A stretch of DNA of 22,742 nucleotides from contig JAEWGK010000239.1 in assembly GCA_023388385.1 (NCBI GenBank), positions 1-22,742 on the forward strand, written 5' to 3'. Shown one piece after another: positions 14,602 through 22,522 of the stretch. Within the stretch, counting starts at the first letter, position 1; every line of letters begins with the position of its first letter. Below the pieces are notes generated by a model. That model was not told the origin of the DNA and ran no database searches. It worked only from the letters and a program-made list of their open reading frames with translations. The position numbers and the translations under genes are program-made. The stretch is from Actinomycetes bacterium (GTDB lineage: Bacteria; Actinomycetota; Actinomycetes; Mycobacteriales; Mycobacteriaceae).

Positions 14602-17277
14602 ATGACCGCCGCGCATCCTGTCCTGGACCGCTTCACCGCGGACGTGCCGTACCCGCTCGACGATTTCCAGCGCCGCGCCTGCCTCTCCATCGAGGCCGGG
14701 CGCGGCGTCCTGGTGTGCGCGCCCACCGGCGCGGGCAAGACCGTCGTGGGTGAGTTCGCCGTGGCGGCGGCGCTGGCCGGCGGCACGAAGTGCTTCTACA
14801 CCACGCCCATCAAGGCGCTGAGCAACCAGAAGCACCGGGACCTGGCGGAGCGTTACGGCGAGGAGCGGGTTGGCCTGCTCACCGGCGACGTCTCCGTCAA
14901 CGGGGGCGCGGACATCGTCGTCATGACCACCGAGGTCCTGCGGAACATGATCTACGCGGGATCGCCGCAGCTGGCCGGGCTCACGCACGTGGTCATGGAC
15001 GAGATCCACTTCCTCGCCGACCGCGAGCGCGGCGCCGTGTGGGAGGAGGTCATCCTCGGCCTCGACGAGGACGTCTCCGTCATCGGCCTGTCCGCGACGG
15101 TCTCCAACTCGGAGGAGTTCGGCCGCTGGCTGACGACGGTCCGCGGCGACACGGATGTCATCGTCACCGACGTCCGACCCGTGCCGCTGACGCAGCACAT
15201 GCTCGTCGATACGCGCCTGCACCCGCTGTTCGAGGGCGACGGCGGCCCGGATGACCGCGTCAATCGCGACCTGCTCAACGACGTCGCGCGGATGGAGGCG
15301 CTGCACGACCCGGACTCGCGGCGCACCCGGCGCCACCGCCCGCCGCGGCGCACCGACGTCATCCGCATCCTGCAGTCCCGGCGGATGCTGCCGGCCATCA
15401 TCTTCATCTTCAGCCGCGCCGGCTGCGACGGGGCGCTCATGCAGGTCGCCTCCGCCCGTCTGGACCTGACGACGGACGAGGAGAAGAACCAGATCCGCGC
15501 CATCGTCGACGAGGGCGTCGCGGGCATCCCGCCAGAGGACCTGTCGGTGCTCGACTTCGCGCGCTGGCGCCGCACGCTGGCCCGCGGCGTCGCGTCCCAT
15601 CACGCGGGCATGCTGCCGGCGTTTCGCCACATCGTGGAGGAGCTGTTCACCCGGGGCCTGGTGAAGGTCGTCTTCGCCACGGAGACCCTGGCGCTCGGCA
15701 TCAACATGCCCGCCCGCACCGTCGTGCTGGAGAAGCTGGTGAAGTACGACGGCGAATCGCACGTCGATCTCACACCGGGCCAGTACACGCAGATGACCGG
15801 CCGCGCGGGCCGCCGCGGCATCGACGTCCAGGGCCACGCGGTGGTGCAGTGGGCGCCGGCGATGGACCCGCTGTGGGTCGCGGGCCTGGCCTCGACCCGG
15901 ACGTATCCGCTGGAGTCCACGTTCCGGCCCGGCTACAACATGGCGGTCAACCTCGTGCGCACCCTCGGCCTGGCGGAGGCACGGGAGACGCTGGAGAAGT
16001 CCTTCGCCCAGTTCCAGGCCGACGGCGACGTCGTCGGCGACGTCCGCGCCCTGGAGCGCGCGGAGGCCCGCGTCGCGGAACTGATCTCCGGGCTGGAGGA
16101 GCACTCGCCGGATCCCGACGGCATGCTGGAGTACCTCCATCTGCGCGCGGAGATCTCGGCGGAGGAGAAGGCCGCCAAGCGCCGCTCGCTGGAGGACCGG
16201 CACGCGGAGACCGTCCGCGTGCTCGGCAAGCTGCGCCGCGGCGACGTCATCGCCATCCCGCGCGGCAAGGGCGTGGAACTGGCCGCCATCGTCCGGGAGG
16301 ACCGGCCGGGCGCCGCGAACCCGCGACCAGTGGCCGTCGGCGCCCGCGGCTTCTGCGGCCCGCTGGCCGCGTCGAAGTTCCCGGCAGCCCCGCAGGTGCT
16401 CGGCCGCGTGAAGGTGCCCGCCGACGCCGCCCGCAAGCCCCGCCGCGCCGTGCGCCTGGTGGCGGCCGCCATCGACCGGGCGGGAATCCGCGGTCCGCGC
16501 CGCCTCAAGCGCCGGGCGGCGGTGCATTCGCCGACGCTGAAGGAGCTGCGGCGGAAGCTGCGGGCGCACCCGATGCACGGCGACCCGTCCGTGGATCTCG
16601 TCGCCGCCGACGCCGCGGAGCTGCGCGCCGCCCGCAAGCGCGTCGCCGAGCTGCGCCGGAAGGTCGAGGCCGCGTCCGACACCCTGGCGCAGACGTTCGA
16701 CCGCATCCTCGACCTGCTGGGGGAGATGGATTACGTCGAGCGCGACGGCGACGGGCCGTGGCGCGTCACCGAGGAGGGCGAGCGTCTGGCGCGCATCCAC
16801 AACCCGTCGGATCTCCTGGTCGCCCAGTGCCTGCGCCGCGGGGTGTGGGACGGCCTGGATCCGGCGGAGCTGGCGGGCGCGGCGTCCACCCTCGTCTTCG
16901 AAACCCGCCGCGCCACCCGCAGCGCCGCCGAGGCCCCGACGGAGGCTCTGCGACGCGCCATCGACGACGTGCACCGCATCCATGGCGAGCTCGTCGCCGA
17001 CGAGCGGCGGCACCGCCTGCCGGAGACCCGCGAGCCCGACCAGGCGTTCGCCGGCGCCATCCACCAGTGGGCGGCCGGCGCCCCGCTGGGTTACTCCATC
17101 CAGGCCGCCGCGGCCGCCGGCGCCGAGCTGACGCCGGGCGACTTCGTGCGCTCCTGCCGTCAGGTCGTCGACCTGCTCCAGCAAATCCGCAGCACCGGCT
17201 ACTCCGACGACATCCGCCGCAACGCGGGCCGGGCCGTCGAGGCCATCCGCCGCGGGGTGGTGGCGCTGGGCGCGTAG
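14602..17277 (+). CDS. helY: HelY, Ski2-like DExH-box helicase
   Basis: This is a superfamily 2 ATP-dependent helicase of the Ski2/Mtr4 family, called HelY in mycobacteria, and probably acts on RNA. The protein has 891 residues. Motif I is APTGAGKT (40–47), motif Ia TPIKALSNQK, motif II DEIH (133–136), motif III SAT (164–166), and the second RecA domain includes ALGINMPARTVVLEKL and motif VI QMTGRAGRRG (about 396–405). After about 440 there are Ski2-type winged-helix and helical-bundle regions, including a charged coiled segment (RAARKRVAELRRKVEAASDTL). The C-terminal DSHCT-like domain ends with SCRQVVDLLQQIRS. ATG 14602 is preferred over an in-frame GTG at 14584. Its exact substrate is unknown. 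The stop is two bases from that of the convergent esterase gene. Confidence 0.92.
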   Translation: MTAAHPVLDRFTADVPYPLDDFQRRACLSIEAGRGVLVCAPTGAGKTVVGEFAVAAALAGGTKCFYTTPIKALSNQKHRDLAERYGEERVGLLTGDVSVNGGADIVVMTTEVLRNMIYAGSPQLAGLTHVVMDEIHFLADRERGAVWEEVILGLDEDVSVIGLSATVSNSEEFGRWLTTVRGDTDVIVTDVRPVPLTQHMLVDTRLHPLFEGDGGPDDRVNRDLLNDVARMEALHDPDSRRTRRHRPPRRTDVIRILQSRRMLPAIIFIFSRAGCDGALMQVASARLDLTTDEEKNQIRAIVDEGVAGIPPEDLSVLDFARWRRTLARGVASHHAGMLPAFRHIVEELFTRGLVKVVFATETLALGINMPARTVVLEKLVKYDGESHVDLTPGQYTQMTGRAGRRGIDVQGHAVVQWAPAMDPLWVAGLASTRTYPLESTFRPGYNMAVNLVRTLGLAEARETLEKSFAQFQADGDVVGDVRALERAEARVAELISGLEEHSPDPDGMLEYLHLRAEISAEEKAAKRRSLEDRHAETVRVLGKLRRGDVIAIPRGKGVELAAIVREDRPGAANPRPVAVGARGFCGPLAASKFPAAPQVLGRVKVPADAARKPRRAVRLVAAAIDRAGIRGPRRLKRRAAVHSPTLKELRRKLRAHPMHGDPSVDLVAADAAELRAARKRVAELRRKVEAASDTLAQTFDRILDLLGEMDYVERDGDGPWRVTEEGERLARIHNPSDLLVAQCLRRGVWDGLDPAELAGAASTLVFETRRATRSAAEAPTEALRRAIDDVHRIHGELVADERRHRLPETREPDQAFAGAIHQWAAGAPLGYSIQAAAAAGAELTPGDFVRSCRQVVDLLQQIRSTGYSDDIRRNAGRAVEAIRRGVVALGA

Positions 17278-17279
17278 TT

Positions 17280-18380
17280 CTACCGCACCCCGAGGGCGAG
17301 GCGCACCGCGCCGACCAGATCGGCGATGGCGGCGCGCGAGCCTCGCCAGATGCCCGGCGAGTTGATGAACGGGTGGACCAGGTCCCGATGACGCCGCAGC
17401 GTGACCGGCACTCCGGCGGAGGCGAGCGCCGCGGCGTAGGCCTCGCCCTCGTCGCGCAGCGGGTCGAAGCCGGCGACGGCGACGTAGGCGGGGGCGAGCC
17501 CGGAATGGTCGTCGGCGTGCAGCGGGGAGAGGCGCCAGTCGCGCAGGTCCCCGCCCGCGGCGACGTGGTCGCGGGTGTAGTGGCCGATGTACCAGTCCAT
17601 GTCGGTGTCGGTGAGGAAGAGCCCCTCGGCGAACTCGTCGCGGCTCGCGGTGCGTCCGGCGAAATCGACGGCCGGGACGATGAGCGCCTGCAGCGCCGGC
17701 TGCACCAGACCTTCCCCGCGGGCGGCCAGGCAGATGACGGCGGCGAGGTTACCGCCGGCGCTGTCGCCCATGACGACGACCGGCCCGGCCGCGGCCAGCT
17801 CCCGGTAGACCGCCATGACGTCGTCGACGGCGGCGGGGAACGGGGCCTCCGGCGCCATGCGGTAGTCGGCGGAGACGACGCGCACGCCCGTGCCGGCGGC
17901 GATGTGGCGACACGGCGCGTCGTGGGTCTCCAGGGAGCCCAGCGTCCAGCCGCCGCCGTGCAAGTACAGGATCGTCGCCCCGGCCGGGTGCTCCGCGGGG
18001 CGCGGCGGCAGGTACTCGCGGCAGGGCACGCCGGCGACGTGGATGTCGGCCATCCGCATGCGCGGCGGGCGCCCGCGGGCGAGCGACGCCTCCAGATCCA
18101 TCGCCGCGCGCAGCTGCGAGATGGGGCGGCCGTCCTTCGGCCCCGAGCCGCCGACGACCTTCAGCAGGGCGAGGCTGAGCGCCACGTCGGGGGCGACGCG
18201 GTCGCCGCGCCCGTTGGCCCGGCGCGGCACCGCCAGGCGCAGCAGCGGCTCCGGCAAGGAGACCAGGGCGCGGGCCGCCGCAGCCTCGATGCGGTGCAGC
18301 AGGTCCACGCGCGTCGGCGTGCGGTGGGGGCGGCGGGGAGCGGACTCGGCGGGGGATTCAGGGGCCGGGGAGTCATTCAT
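17280..18380 (-). CDS. HSL-family alpha/beta-hydrolase (esterase/lipase)
   Basis: This is a 366-residue serine hydrolase of the hormone-sensitive lipase family, which hydrolyses short- to medium-chain esters. The oxyanion motif is LHGGGW (140–145), the nucleophile Ser207 lies in GDSAGG, and the other triad members are Asp306 (GFDPLRDEGEAY) and His336 (DLVHPFI). PAYVAVAGFDPLRD is typical of HSL esterases. No signal peptide is seen, so it is probably cytoplasmic. Residues 1–90 form a cap-like N-terminal region. The frame is open upstream to 18560 but overlaps the divergent peptidase gene; ATG 18380 follows a TATGTT box by eight bases. In mycobacteria other genes lie between helY and the peptidase, so this gene may be a lineage-specific insertion. 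Its natural substrate is unknown. Confidence 0.88.
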   Translation of the reverse strand: MNDSPAPESPAESAPRRPHRTPTRVDLLHRIEAAAARALVSLPEPLLRLAVPRRANGRGDRVAPDVALSLALLKVVGGSGPKDGRPISQLRAAMDLEASLARGRPPRMRMADIHVAGVPCREYLPPRPAEHPAGATILYLHGGGWTLGSLETHDAPCRHIAAGTGVRVVSADYRMAPEAPFPAAVDDVMAVYRELAAAGPVVVMGDSAGGNLAAVICLAARGEGLVQPALQALIVPAVDFAGRTASRDEFAEGLFLTDTDMDWYIGHYTRDHVAAGGDLRDWRLSPLHADDHSGLAPAYVAVAGFDPLRDEGEAYAAALASAGVPVTLRRHRDLVHPFINSPGIWRGSRAAIADLVGAVRLALGVR

Positions 18381-18388
18381 GAAGCGAA

Positions 18389-18394
18389 AACATA
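18389..18394 (-). promoter_or_regulatory. -10 box, leaderless promoter of the esterase
   Basis: TATGTT on the minus strand is followed by eight bases (TTCGCTTC) and the ATG at 18380. The A/T-rich patch around it stands out from the GC-rich surroundings. Confidence 0.5.
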
Positions 18395-18521
18395 GCGCCC
18401 TTGCGCCCGGATCGGCAGGGATTCCCCGGATCCGCGCGGCGGCCCGCACCCGGCGCCGCCGCGAGGAGAGTCCGCCTCCGGCAGGCGCGATGGCACCCGG
18501 TTCGCGTGTCGGGCCGGGGGC

Positions 18522-18527
18522 TACCCT
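18522..18527 (+). promoter_or_regulatory. -10 box, leaderless promoter of the peptidase–SDR–cob unit
   Basis: TACCCT is followed by seven bases (GGGACGC) and the ATG at 18535. It probably drives the M24 peptidase, SDR and cobL, which are joined by tiny gaps or overlaps. Confidence 0.55.
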
Positions 18528-18534
18528 GGGACGC

Positions 18535-19740
18535 ATGTCCGACGAATCGCTCTTCGACACGTCCGTCTACGAGAACCGCCTGGAATCCGCGGCCGCCGCC
18601 GCCCACGACGCGGGCCTGGCCGGCCTGGTCCTCGGCACCGGCTCCGACCTGGTCTGGGCCCTGGGCTGGGCCGGCACCAGCCACGAGCGGCTGACCGCGC
18701 TGGTCATCCCGGCGGACGGCGCGCCGACGTTCGTCCTGCCCGCGGTCGAGCGCGGCGACCTGCCAGCCTCCGCCGTCCCGGCGCTGCGCGAGCCGGCCGG
18801 GGCAGGCCTGGCTGTCGAGCTGTGGGAGGACGGCGCGGACGCCCATCAGCTCGTCGCGAAGGCACTCGGCCTGCCCGACATCACGCGCGACGACGTCCGC
18901 GTCGGCATTGGCGGCTCGCTGACCGCCGACCACGTCCTGCCCATCGTGGCGAAGACCCGCTGCGTGCCGGTGCTGGCGGCGGAGGCCGTCTCCGATCTGC
19001 TCATGGCGAAGGACGACGCGGAGGTCGACCAGCTCCGCGAGGCCGGCGCCGCCATCGACCGCGTCCACGCCCGAGTGCCGGGCATGCTCGCCGCCGGCCG
19101 GACCGAGGCGGAGGTCGCGGACGACATCCGCGCCGCGATCCTGGAGGAGGGCCACACTGCGGTGGACTTCATCATCGTCGGCTCCGGCCCGAACGGCGCG
19201 AACCCGCACCACGACTGGTCGGACCGCGTCATTTCCGACGGCGACGTCGTCGTCGTCGACATCGGCGGCACCTGGGGCGCGGGCTACCACTCGGACTGCA
19301 CCCGCACCTACGTCGTCGGCGAGGCGGACGCGAAGACCGCCTCGATGTACGAGGTCCTGCGCGCCGCCCAGCAGGCGGCCGTCGACGCGGTCCGGCCGGG
19401 CGCGCGGGCGGAGGACATCGACGCCGCCGCCCGCCGGCCGATCGAGGAGGCCGGATACGGCAAGGAGTTCATCCACCGCACCGGCCACGGCATCGGGCTG
19501 AGCCTGCACGAGGAGCCGTTCATCATGGCCGGCAACGACCTGAAGCTGGTACCGGGCATGGCGTTCTCCATCGAGCCGGGAATCTACGTCGAGGGCGAGG
19601 TCGGCATGCGGCTGGAGGACATCGTCGTCGTCACGGAGGACGGCTGCGAGCGCCTCAACAACAGCGACCGGGGGCTCATCCGCGCCGCGGGCGCGGCTAC
19701 GGGCCACCTCCACGCCGACGCCAAGGGAAAGGACTCCTGA
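18535..19740 (+). CDS. pepQ: M24-family Xaa-Pro aminopeptidase/dipeptidase
   Basis: This is a dinuclear-metal peptidase of the pita-bread fold, predicted to cleave Xaa-Pro bonds in dipeptides or at peptide N-termini. The protein has 401 residues. Residues about 10–150 form the creatinase-like N-terminal domain. The catalytic domain carries all five metal ligands: Asp242 (VVDIGGTWG), Asp254 (HSDCTRTYVVGE), His318 (HRTGHGIGLSLHE), Glu347 (FSIEPGIY) and Glu361 (RLEDIVVV). The position matches mycobacterial pepE/pepQ, downstream of helY. PepQ (dipeptidase) and PepP (aminopeptidase) cannot be told apart confidently from sequence alone, so the symbol is provisional. ATG 18535 is fixed by the TACCCT box. 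The SDR gene begins one base after its stop. Confidence 0.88.
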   Translation: MSDESLFDTSVYENRLESAAAAAHDAGLAGLVLGTGSDLVWALGWAGTSHERLTALVIPADGAPTFVLPAVERGDLPASAVPALREPAGAGLAVELWEDGADAHQLVAKALGLPDITRDDVRVGIGGSLTADHVLPIVAKTRCVPVLAAEAVSDLLMAKDDAEVDQLREAGAAIDRVHARVPGMLAAGRTEAEVADDIRAAILEEGHTAVDFIIVGSGPNGANPHHDWSDRVISDGDVVVVDIGGTWGAGYHSDCTRTYVVGEADAKTASMYEVLRAAQQAAVDAVRPGARAEDIDAAARRPIEEAGYGKEFIHRTGHGIGLSLHEEPFIMAGNDLKLVPGMAFSIEPGIYVEGEVGMRLEDIVVVTEDGCERLNNSDRGLIRAAGAATGHLHADAKGKDS

Positions 19741-19741
19741 C

Positions 19742-20473
19742 ATGGGCCACGTCCTCATCCTCGGCGGCACCTCCGACATCGGCGGGGAGGTCGCCGCGCG
19801 CCTGGCCCCCGGCAACCGCGTGACGCTCGCAGCCCGCCGCGTGGAGGCTCTCGGCAGCATCACGGCGCGCCTGACCGCCGCCGGCGCCACGGAGGTCCAC
19901 CGCGACTTCTTCGACGCCGACGATCTCGCCGCCCAGCCCGCGCTGCTCGACGCCGCGTGGGAACGCGAGCCCGTCGACACGGCCGTCATCGCCTTCGGCA
20001 TCCTCGGCGATCAGGCCGAGTGCGAAGCCTCCGGGCAGGTCGCCGCGCAGACCATCCACACCGACTTCACCGCCCACGCCGCCGTCGCCACGGAGCTGGC
20101 GCTGCGCATGGAGCGCTGCGGCAGCGGCCGCATCCTCGCGTACTCGTCCATCGCAGGCGCCCGGGTTCGCCGCCCGAACTACGTGTATGGCTCCGCGAAG
20201 GCGGGCCTCGACGGTTTCCTGCAGGGCATGCAGGACCGCCTCCACGGCGGGCCGGTGCAGCTGACCATCGTGCGGCCCGGCTTCGTCATCGGCTCGATGA
20301 CGGAAGGCATGGACCCCGCGCCGTTCTCCTCCACCCCGGACCAGGTCGCCGACGCATCCGTGAAGGCGCTGGAGGAGGGCCGCGACCACGTGTGGGTGCC
20401 CGCCGCGGTCGGCGTGCTCGCCGCCGCCACCCGCTTCGTGCCGCGGTTCATCTGGCGCAGGATGCCGCGATGA
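19742..20473 (+). CDS. Short-chain dehydrogenase/reductase, DprE2-like
   Basis: This is a 243-residue NAD(P)-dependent oxidoreductase with a Rossmann fold. The cofactor motif is GGTSDIG (8–14), and the catalytic set is Ser136 (YSSIAG), Tyr149 and Lys153 (YGSAKAG). The overall pattern, including the basic end FIWRRMPR, resembles DprE2, the reductase that makes decaprenyl-phospho-arabinose for the cell wall. In M. tuberculosis a DprE2-like paralogue, Rv2073c, also lies just before cobL, so this is probably its orthologue. No substrate is established by the sequence. The partner oxidase DprE1 is not in the window. The RBS (GGGAAAGGA) lies inside the end of the peptidase gene; the stop overlaps the cobL ATG by four bases (ATGA). 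Confidence 0.85.
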   Translation: MGHVLILGGTSDIGGEVAARLAPGNRVTLAARRVEALGSITARLTAAGATEVHRDFFDADDLAAQPALLDAAWEREPVDTAVIAFGILGDQAECEASGQVAAQTIHTDFTAHAAVATELALRMERCGSGRILAYSSIAGARVRRPNYVYGSAKAGLDGFLQGMQDRLHGGPVQLTIVRPGFVIGSMTEGMDPAPFSSTPDQVADASVKALEEGRDHVWVPAAVGVLAAATRFVPRFIWRRMPR

Positions 20474-21702
20474 ACGTCCCCGGCGCCGCGCCCGCGGATG
20501 CGCTTGACGACGTCCCTCGCGCCCCCTTCACCGTCGTCGGCATCGGCGCCGACGGCTGGCCGGGGCTGACCGACGCAGCCCGGGAGGCCCTGGAGTCCGC
20601 GCGCGTCGTCCTCGGCGCCCCACGGCAGCTGGAGCTCGTGCGGGACCACGTCGACGCGGAGTTGCGGGCCTGGCCGTCGCCGCTGCTACCGGCGCTGCCC
20701 GGCATCCTCGACGCGTGCGACCCGGCGGAGACGGTGGTCCTCGCGTCCGGCGACCCGATGTTCCACGGCATCGGCACGACGCTGTCCCGGCTGCTCGGCA
20801 CCGATCGCGTCCGGGTGCTGCCGGCCCCGTCGTCGGCGTCGCTCGCCTGCGCGCGGCTGGGCTGGGCGCTGGACCGCACGGAGGTCGTCTCCCTGGTGAC
20901 GGGGCAGGCGGGTGCCGTCGCGGCGGCGGCCGACCGGGGCCGGCCGTTTCTCGTGCTCGCGCGCTCGGCGGCCAGTGCCGCCGAGGTCGCCGCCATCCTC
21001 GCCGACCGGCCGGACACCACCATCACGGCGCTCACTGACCTCGGCGCCGCGACGGAGGCCATCCGCCGGGGCACCGTCGCCGACCCCCCGGAGCCCGCCG
21101 GCGACCTCACCGTGCTCGCCGTCGAGCCGACGGGCCCGCGGCGGCCGTGGCTGGCCGACGGAGACTTCGAAACCGACGGACAGCTGACGAAATCACCCAT
21201 CCGCGAGCTCACCGTCGCCGCCCTCGGGCCCGCCCCGGGCGCGGTGCTGTGGGACGTCGGCGGCGGGACCGGCTCCATCGCCATCGAGTGGTCCCGCCAC
21301 GGCGGCCGCGCCGCCTGCATCGAGCGCGACGCGGATCGGGCGGGGCGCATCCGCCGCAACGCCGCACGACTCGGCCCCGTCTCCGTCGTGGAGGGCACCG
21401 CGCCGCGCGACCTGGATCTGCTCCGGGAGGCCGCCGGCTCCCCGGACGCGGTCTTCGTCGGCGGGGGCCTCACCGCCGACGGCATGGTGGACGCGTGCCT
21501 GGACGCGCTGGCCCCGGGTGGCCGACTCGTCGCCAACGCCGTCACCGTGGAGTCGGAGGAGGTGCTGTGGCGCGCCTTCCGCGCCCACGGCGGGGACATC
21601 CGGCGCATCGGCGTCGGCCGCGCCGGTACGGTGGGGTCGTTCACGACGCTGCGACCGGCGCTGCCGGTGACGCAGTGGATCGTCGTCACGCACGGCGGGT
21701 GA
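20470..21702 (+). CDS. cobL: CobL, precorrin-6Y C5,15-methyltransferase (decarboxylating)
   Basis: CobL methylates precorrin-6B at C-5 and C-15 and removes the C-12 acetate carboxyl group, giving precorrin-8x in the aerobic cobalamin pathway. The 410-residue protein is the fused form. Residues about 20–235 are the CbiE-like tetrapyrrole methylase (VVGIGADGWPGLT, then LASGDPMFHGIGTTL). Residues about 240–410 are the CbiT-like methyltransferase/decarboxylase (SPIRELTVAALGPAPGAVLW, with SAM motif DVGGGTGSIAIEW at about 261–273). An Ala/Pro-rich stretch of about 18 residues precedes the first domain. The ATG overlaps the SDR stop as ATGA, with AGGA seven bases upstream, so translation is coupled. 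cobM follows after 46 bases. Confidence 0.94.
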   Translation: MNVPGAAPADALDDVPRAPFTVVGIGADGWPGLTDAAREALESARVVLGAPRQLELVRDHVDAELRAWPSPLLPALPGILDACDPAETVVLASGDPMFHGIGTTLSRLLGTDRVRVLPAPSSASLACARLGWALDRTEVVSLVTGQAGAVAAAADRGRPFLVLARSAASAAEVAAILADRPDTTITALTDLGAATEAIRRGTVADPPEPAGDLTVLAVEPTGPRRPWLADGDFETDGQLTKSPIRELTVAALGPAPGAVLWDVGGGTGSIAIEWSRHGGRAACIERDADRAGRIRRNAARLGPVSVVEGTAPRDLDLLREAAGSPDAVFVGGGLTADGMVDACLDALAPGGRLVANAVTVESEEVLWRAFRAHGGDIRRIGVGRAGTVGSFTTLRPALPVTQWIVVTHGG

Positions 21703-21748
21703 GACGCGCAGGGCGGCCACGTGCCGCGGGACAGGAGGAGCCAACCCC

Positions 21749-22522
21749 ATGACCGTCTACTTCATCGGCGCCGGACCGGGCGCCGCGGATCTGCTCACCG
21801 TCCGGGCCGACCGGCTCATCCGGTCGTGCTCCGTGTGCCTCTACGCCGGCTCCATCGTGCCGCCGGAGGTCCTCGGGTCCGCCCCGGAGGGGGCGAGGCT
21901 GGTGAACACGGCGCGGATGCCGCTCGACGACATCATGGCCGTCATCCGCGACGCCGACGCCGCGGGCCACGACGTCGCCCGGCTGCAGTCCGGCGACCCG
22001 TCGGTGTGGTCGGCCCTGGCCGAGCAGGCCCGCCGCCTCGCCGCGGAGGGCATCGACTACGAGATCGTCCCCGGCGTGCCGTCCTTCGCCGCCGCCGCGG
22101 CCTCCCTCGGCCATGAGCTGACCGTGCCGGAGGTCGGGCAGTCGGTGGTGCTCACGCGGATCTCCGGGCGCGCCTCGGCGATGCCGGCGGGGGAGACCCT
22201 CGACGCCTTCGGCGCCACCGGCGCGACGCTGTGCATCCACCTGGCCGCCCACGACATCGACCGCGTCACCGCGGAGCTTGAGCCGCGCTACGGTGCGGAC
22301 TGCCCGGCCGCCGTCGTCGCCTTCGCCTCCCGCCCGGAGGAGGTGGTGCTGCGCGGCACCGTCTCCGACATCGCGCGGAAGGTCACGGATGCGGGCGTGA
22401 CCCGCACGGCGGTCATCATCGTCGGCCGGGTCCTGGGGGCCGAGGGCTTCCCGGACAGCTACCTCTACAGCGACGACCGGCCGCGCGACGAGCACGGGAG
22501 GACGATCCCGTGCATGCGCTGA
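21749..22522 (+). CDS. cobM: CobM, precorrin-4 C11-methyltransferase
   Basis: CobM transfers a methyl group from S-adenosylmethionine to C-11 of precorrin-4, giving precorrin-5. The protein has 257 residues, the usual length for this tetrapyrrole methylase. YFIGAGPGAADLLTVRA (4–20) is the SAM-binding start, followed by CLYAGSIVPPEVL (30–42), LQSGDPSVWSALAEQ (79–93) and the CobM/CbiF-typical ISGRASAMPAGETL. The last residues (SDDRPRDEHGRTIPCMR) are less conserved. The RBS AGGAGGAG (21733–21740) is strong, eight bases before the ATG. The 3' end overlaps the cobK start by 13 bases. Confidence 0.94.
   Translation: MTVYFIGAGPGAADLLTVRADRLIRSCSVCLYAGSIVPPEVLGSAPEGARLVNTARMPLDDIMAVIRDADAAGHDVARLQSGDPSVWSALAEQARRLAAEGIDYEIVPGVPSFAAAAASLGHELTVPEVGQSVVLTRISGRASAMPAGETLDAFGATGATLCIHLAAHDIDRVTAELEPRYGADCPAAVVAFASRPEEVVLRGTVSDIARKVTDAGVTRTAVIIVGRVLGAEGFPDSYLYSDDRPRDEHGRTIPCMR

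Noticed and set aside
14119..17184. 1021-codon open frame antisense to helY and the end of tatC
   Set aside because: It mirrors the codon structure of helY, is rich in Arg, Gly, Val and Asp, has no recognisable domain, and crosses the tatC/helY boundary. Long antisense frames are expected at this GC content.
15849..18395. 848-codon plus-strand frame across the end of helY and the esterase
   Set aside because: It is out of frame with helY, dominated by Arg/Pro/Gly, and antisense to the well-supported esterase.
18373..20001. 542-codon minus-strand frame opposite the M24 peptidase
   Set aside because: It is a shadow of the peptidase, which has all five metal ligands and a promoter; the antisense product has no motif.
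21703..21748. Cobalamin riboswitch before cobM
   Set aside because: The gap is 46 bases, too short for the aptamer, and no B12-box-like sequence was seen there or upstream of the peptidase–cob unit.
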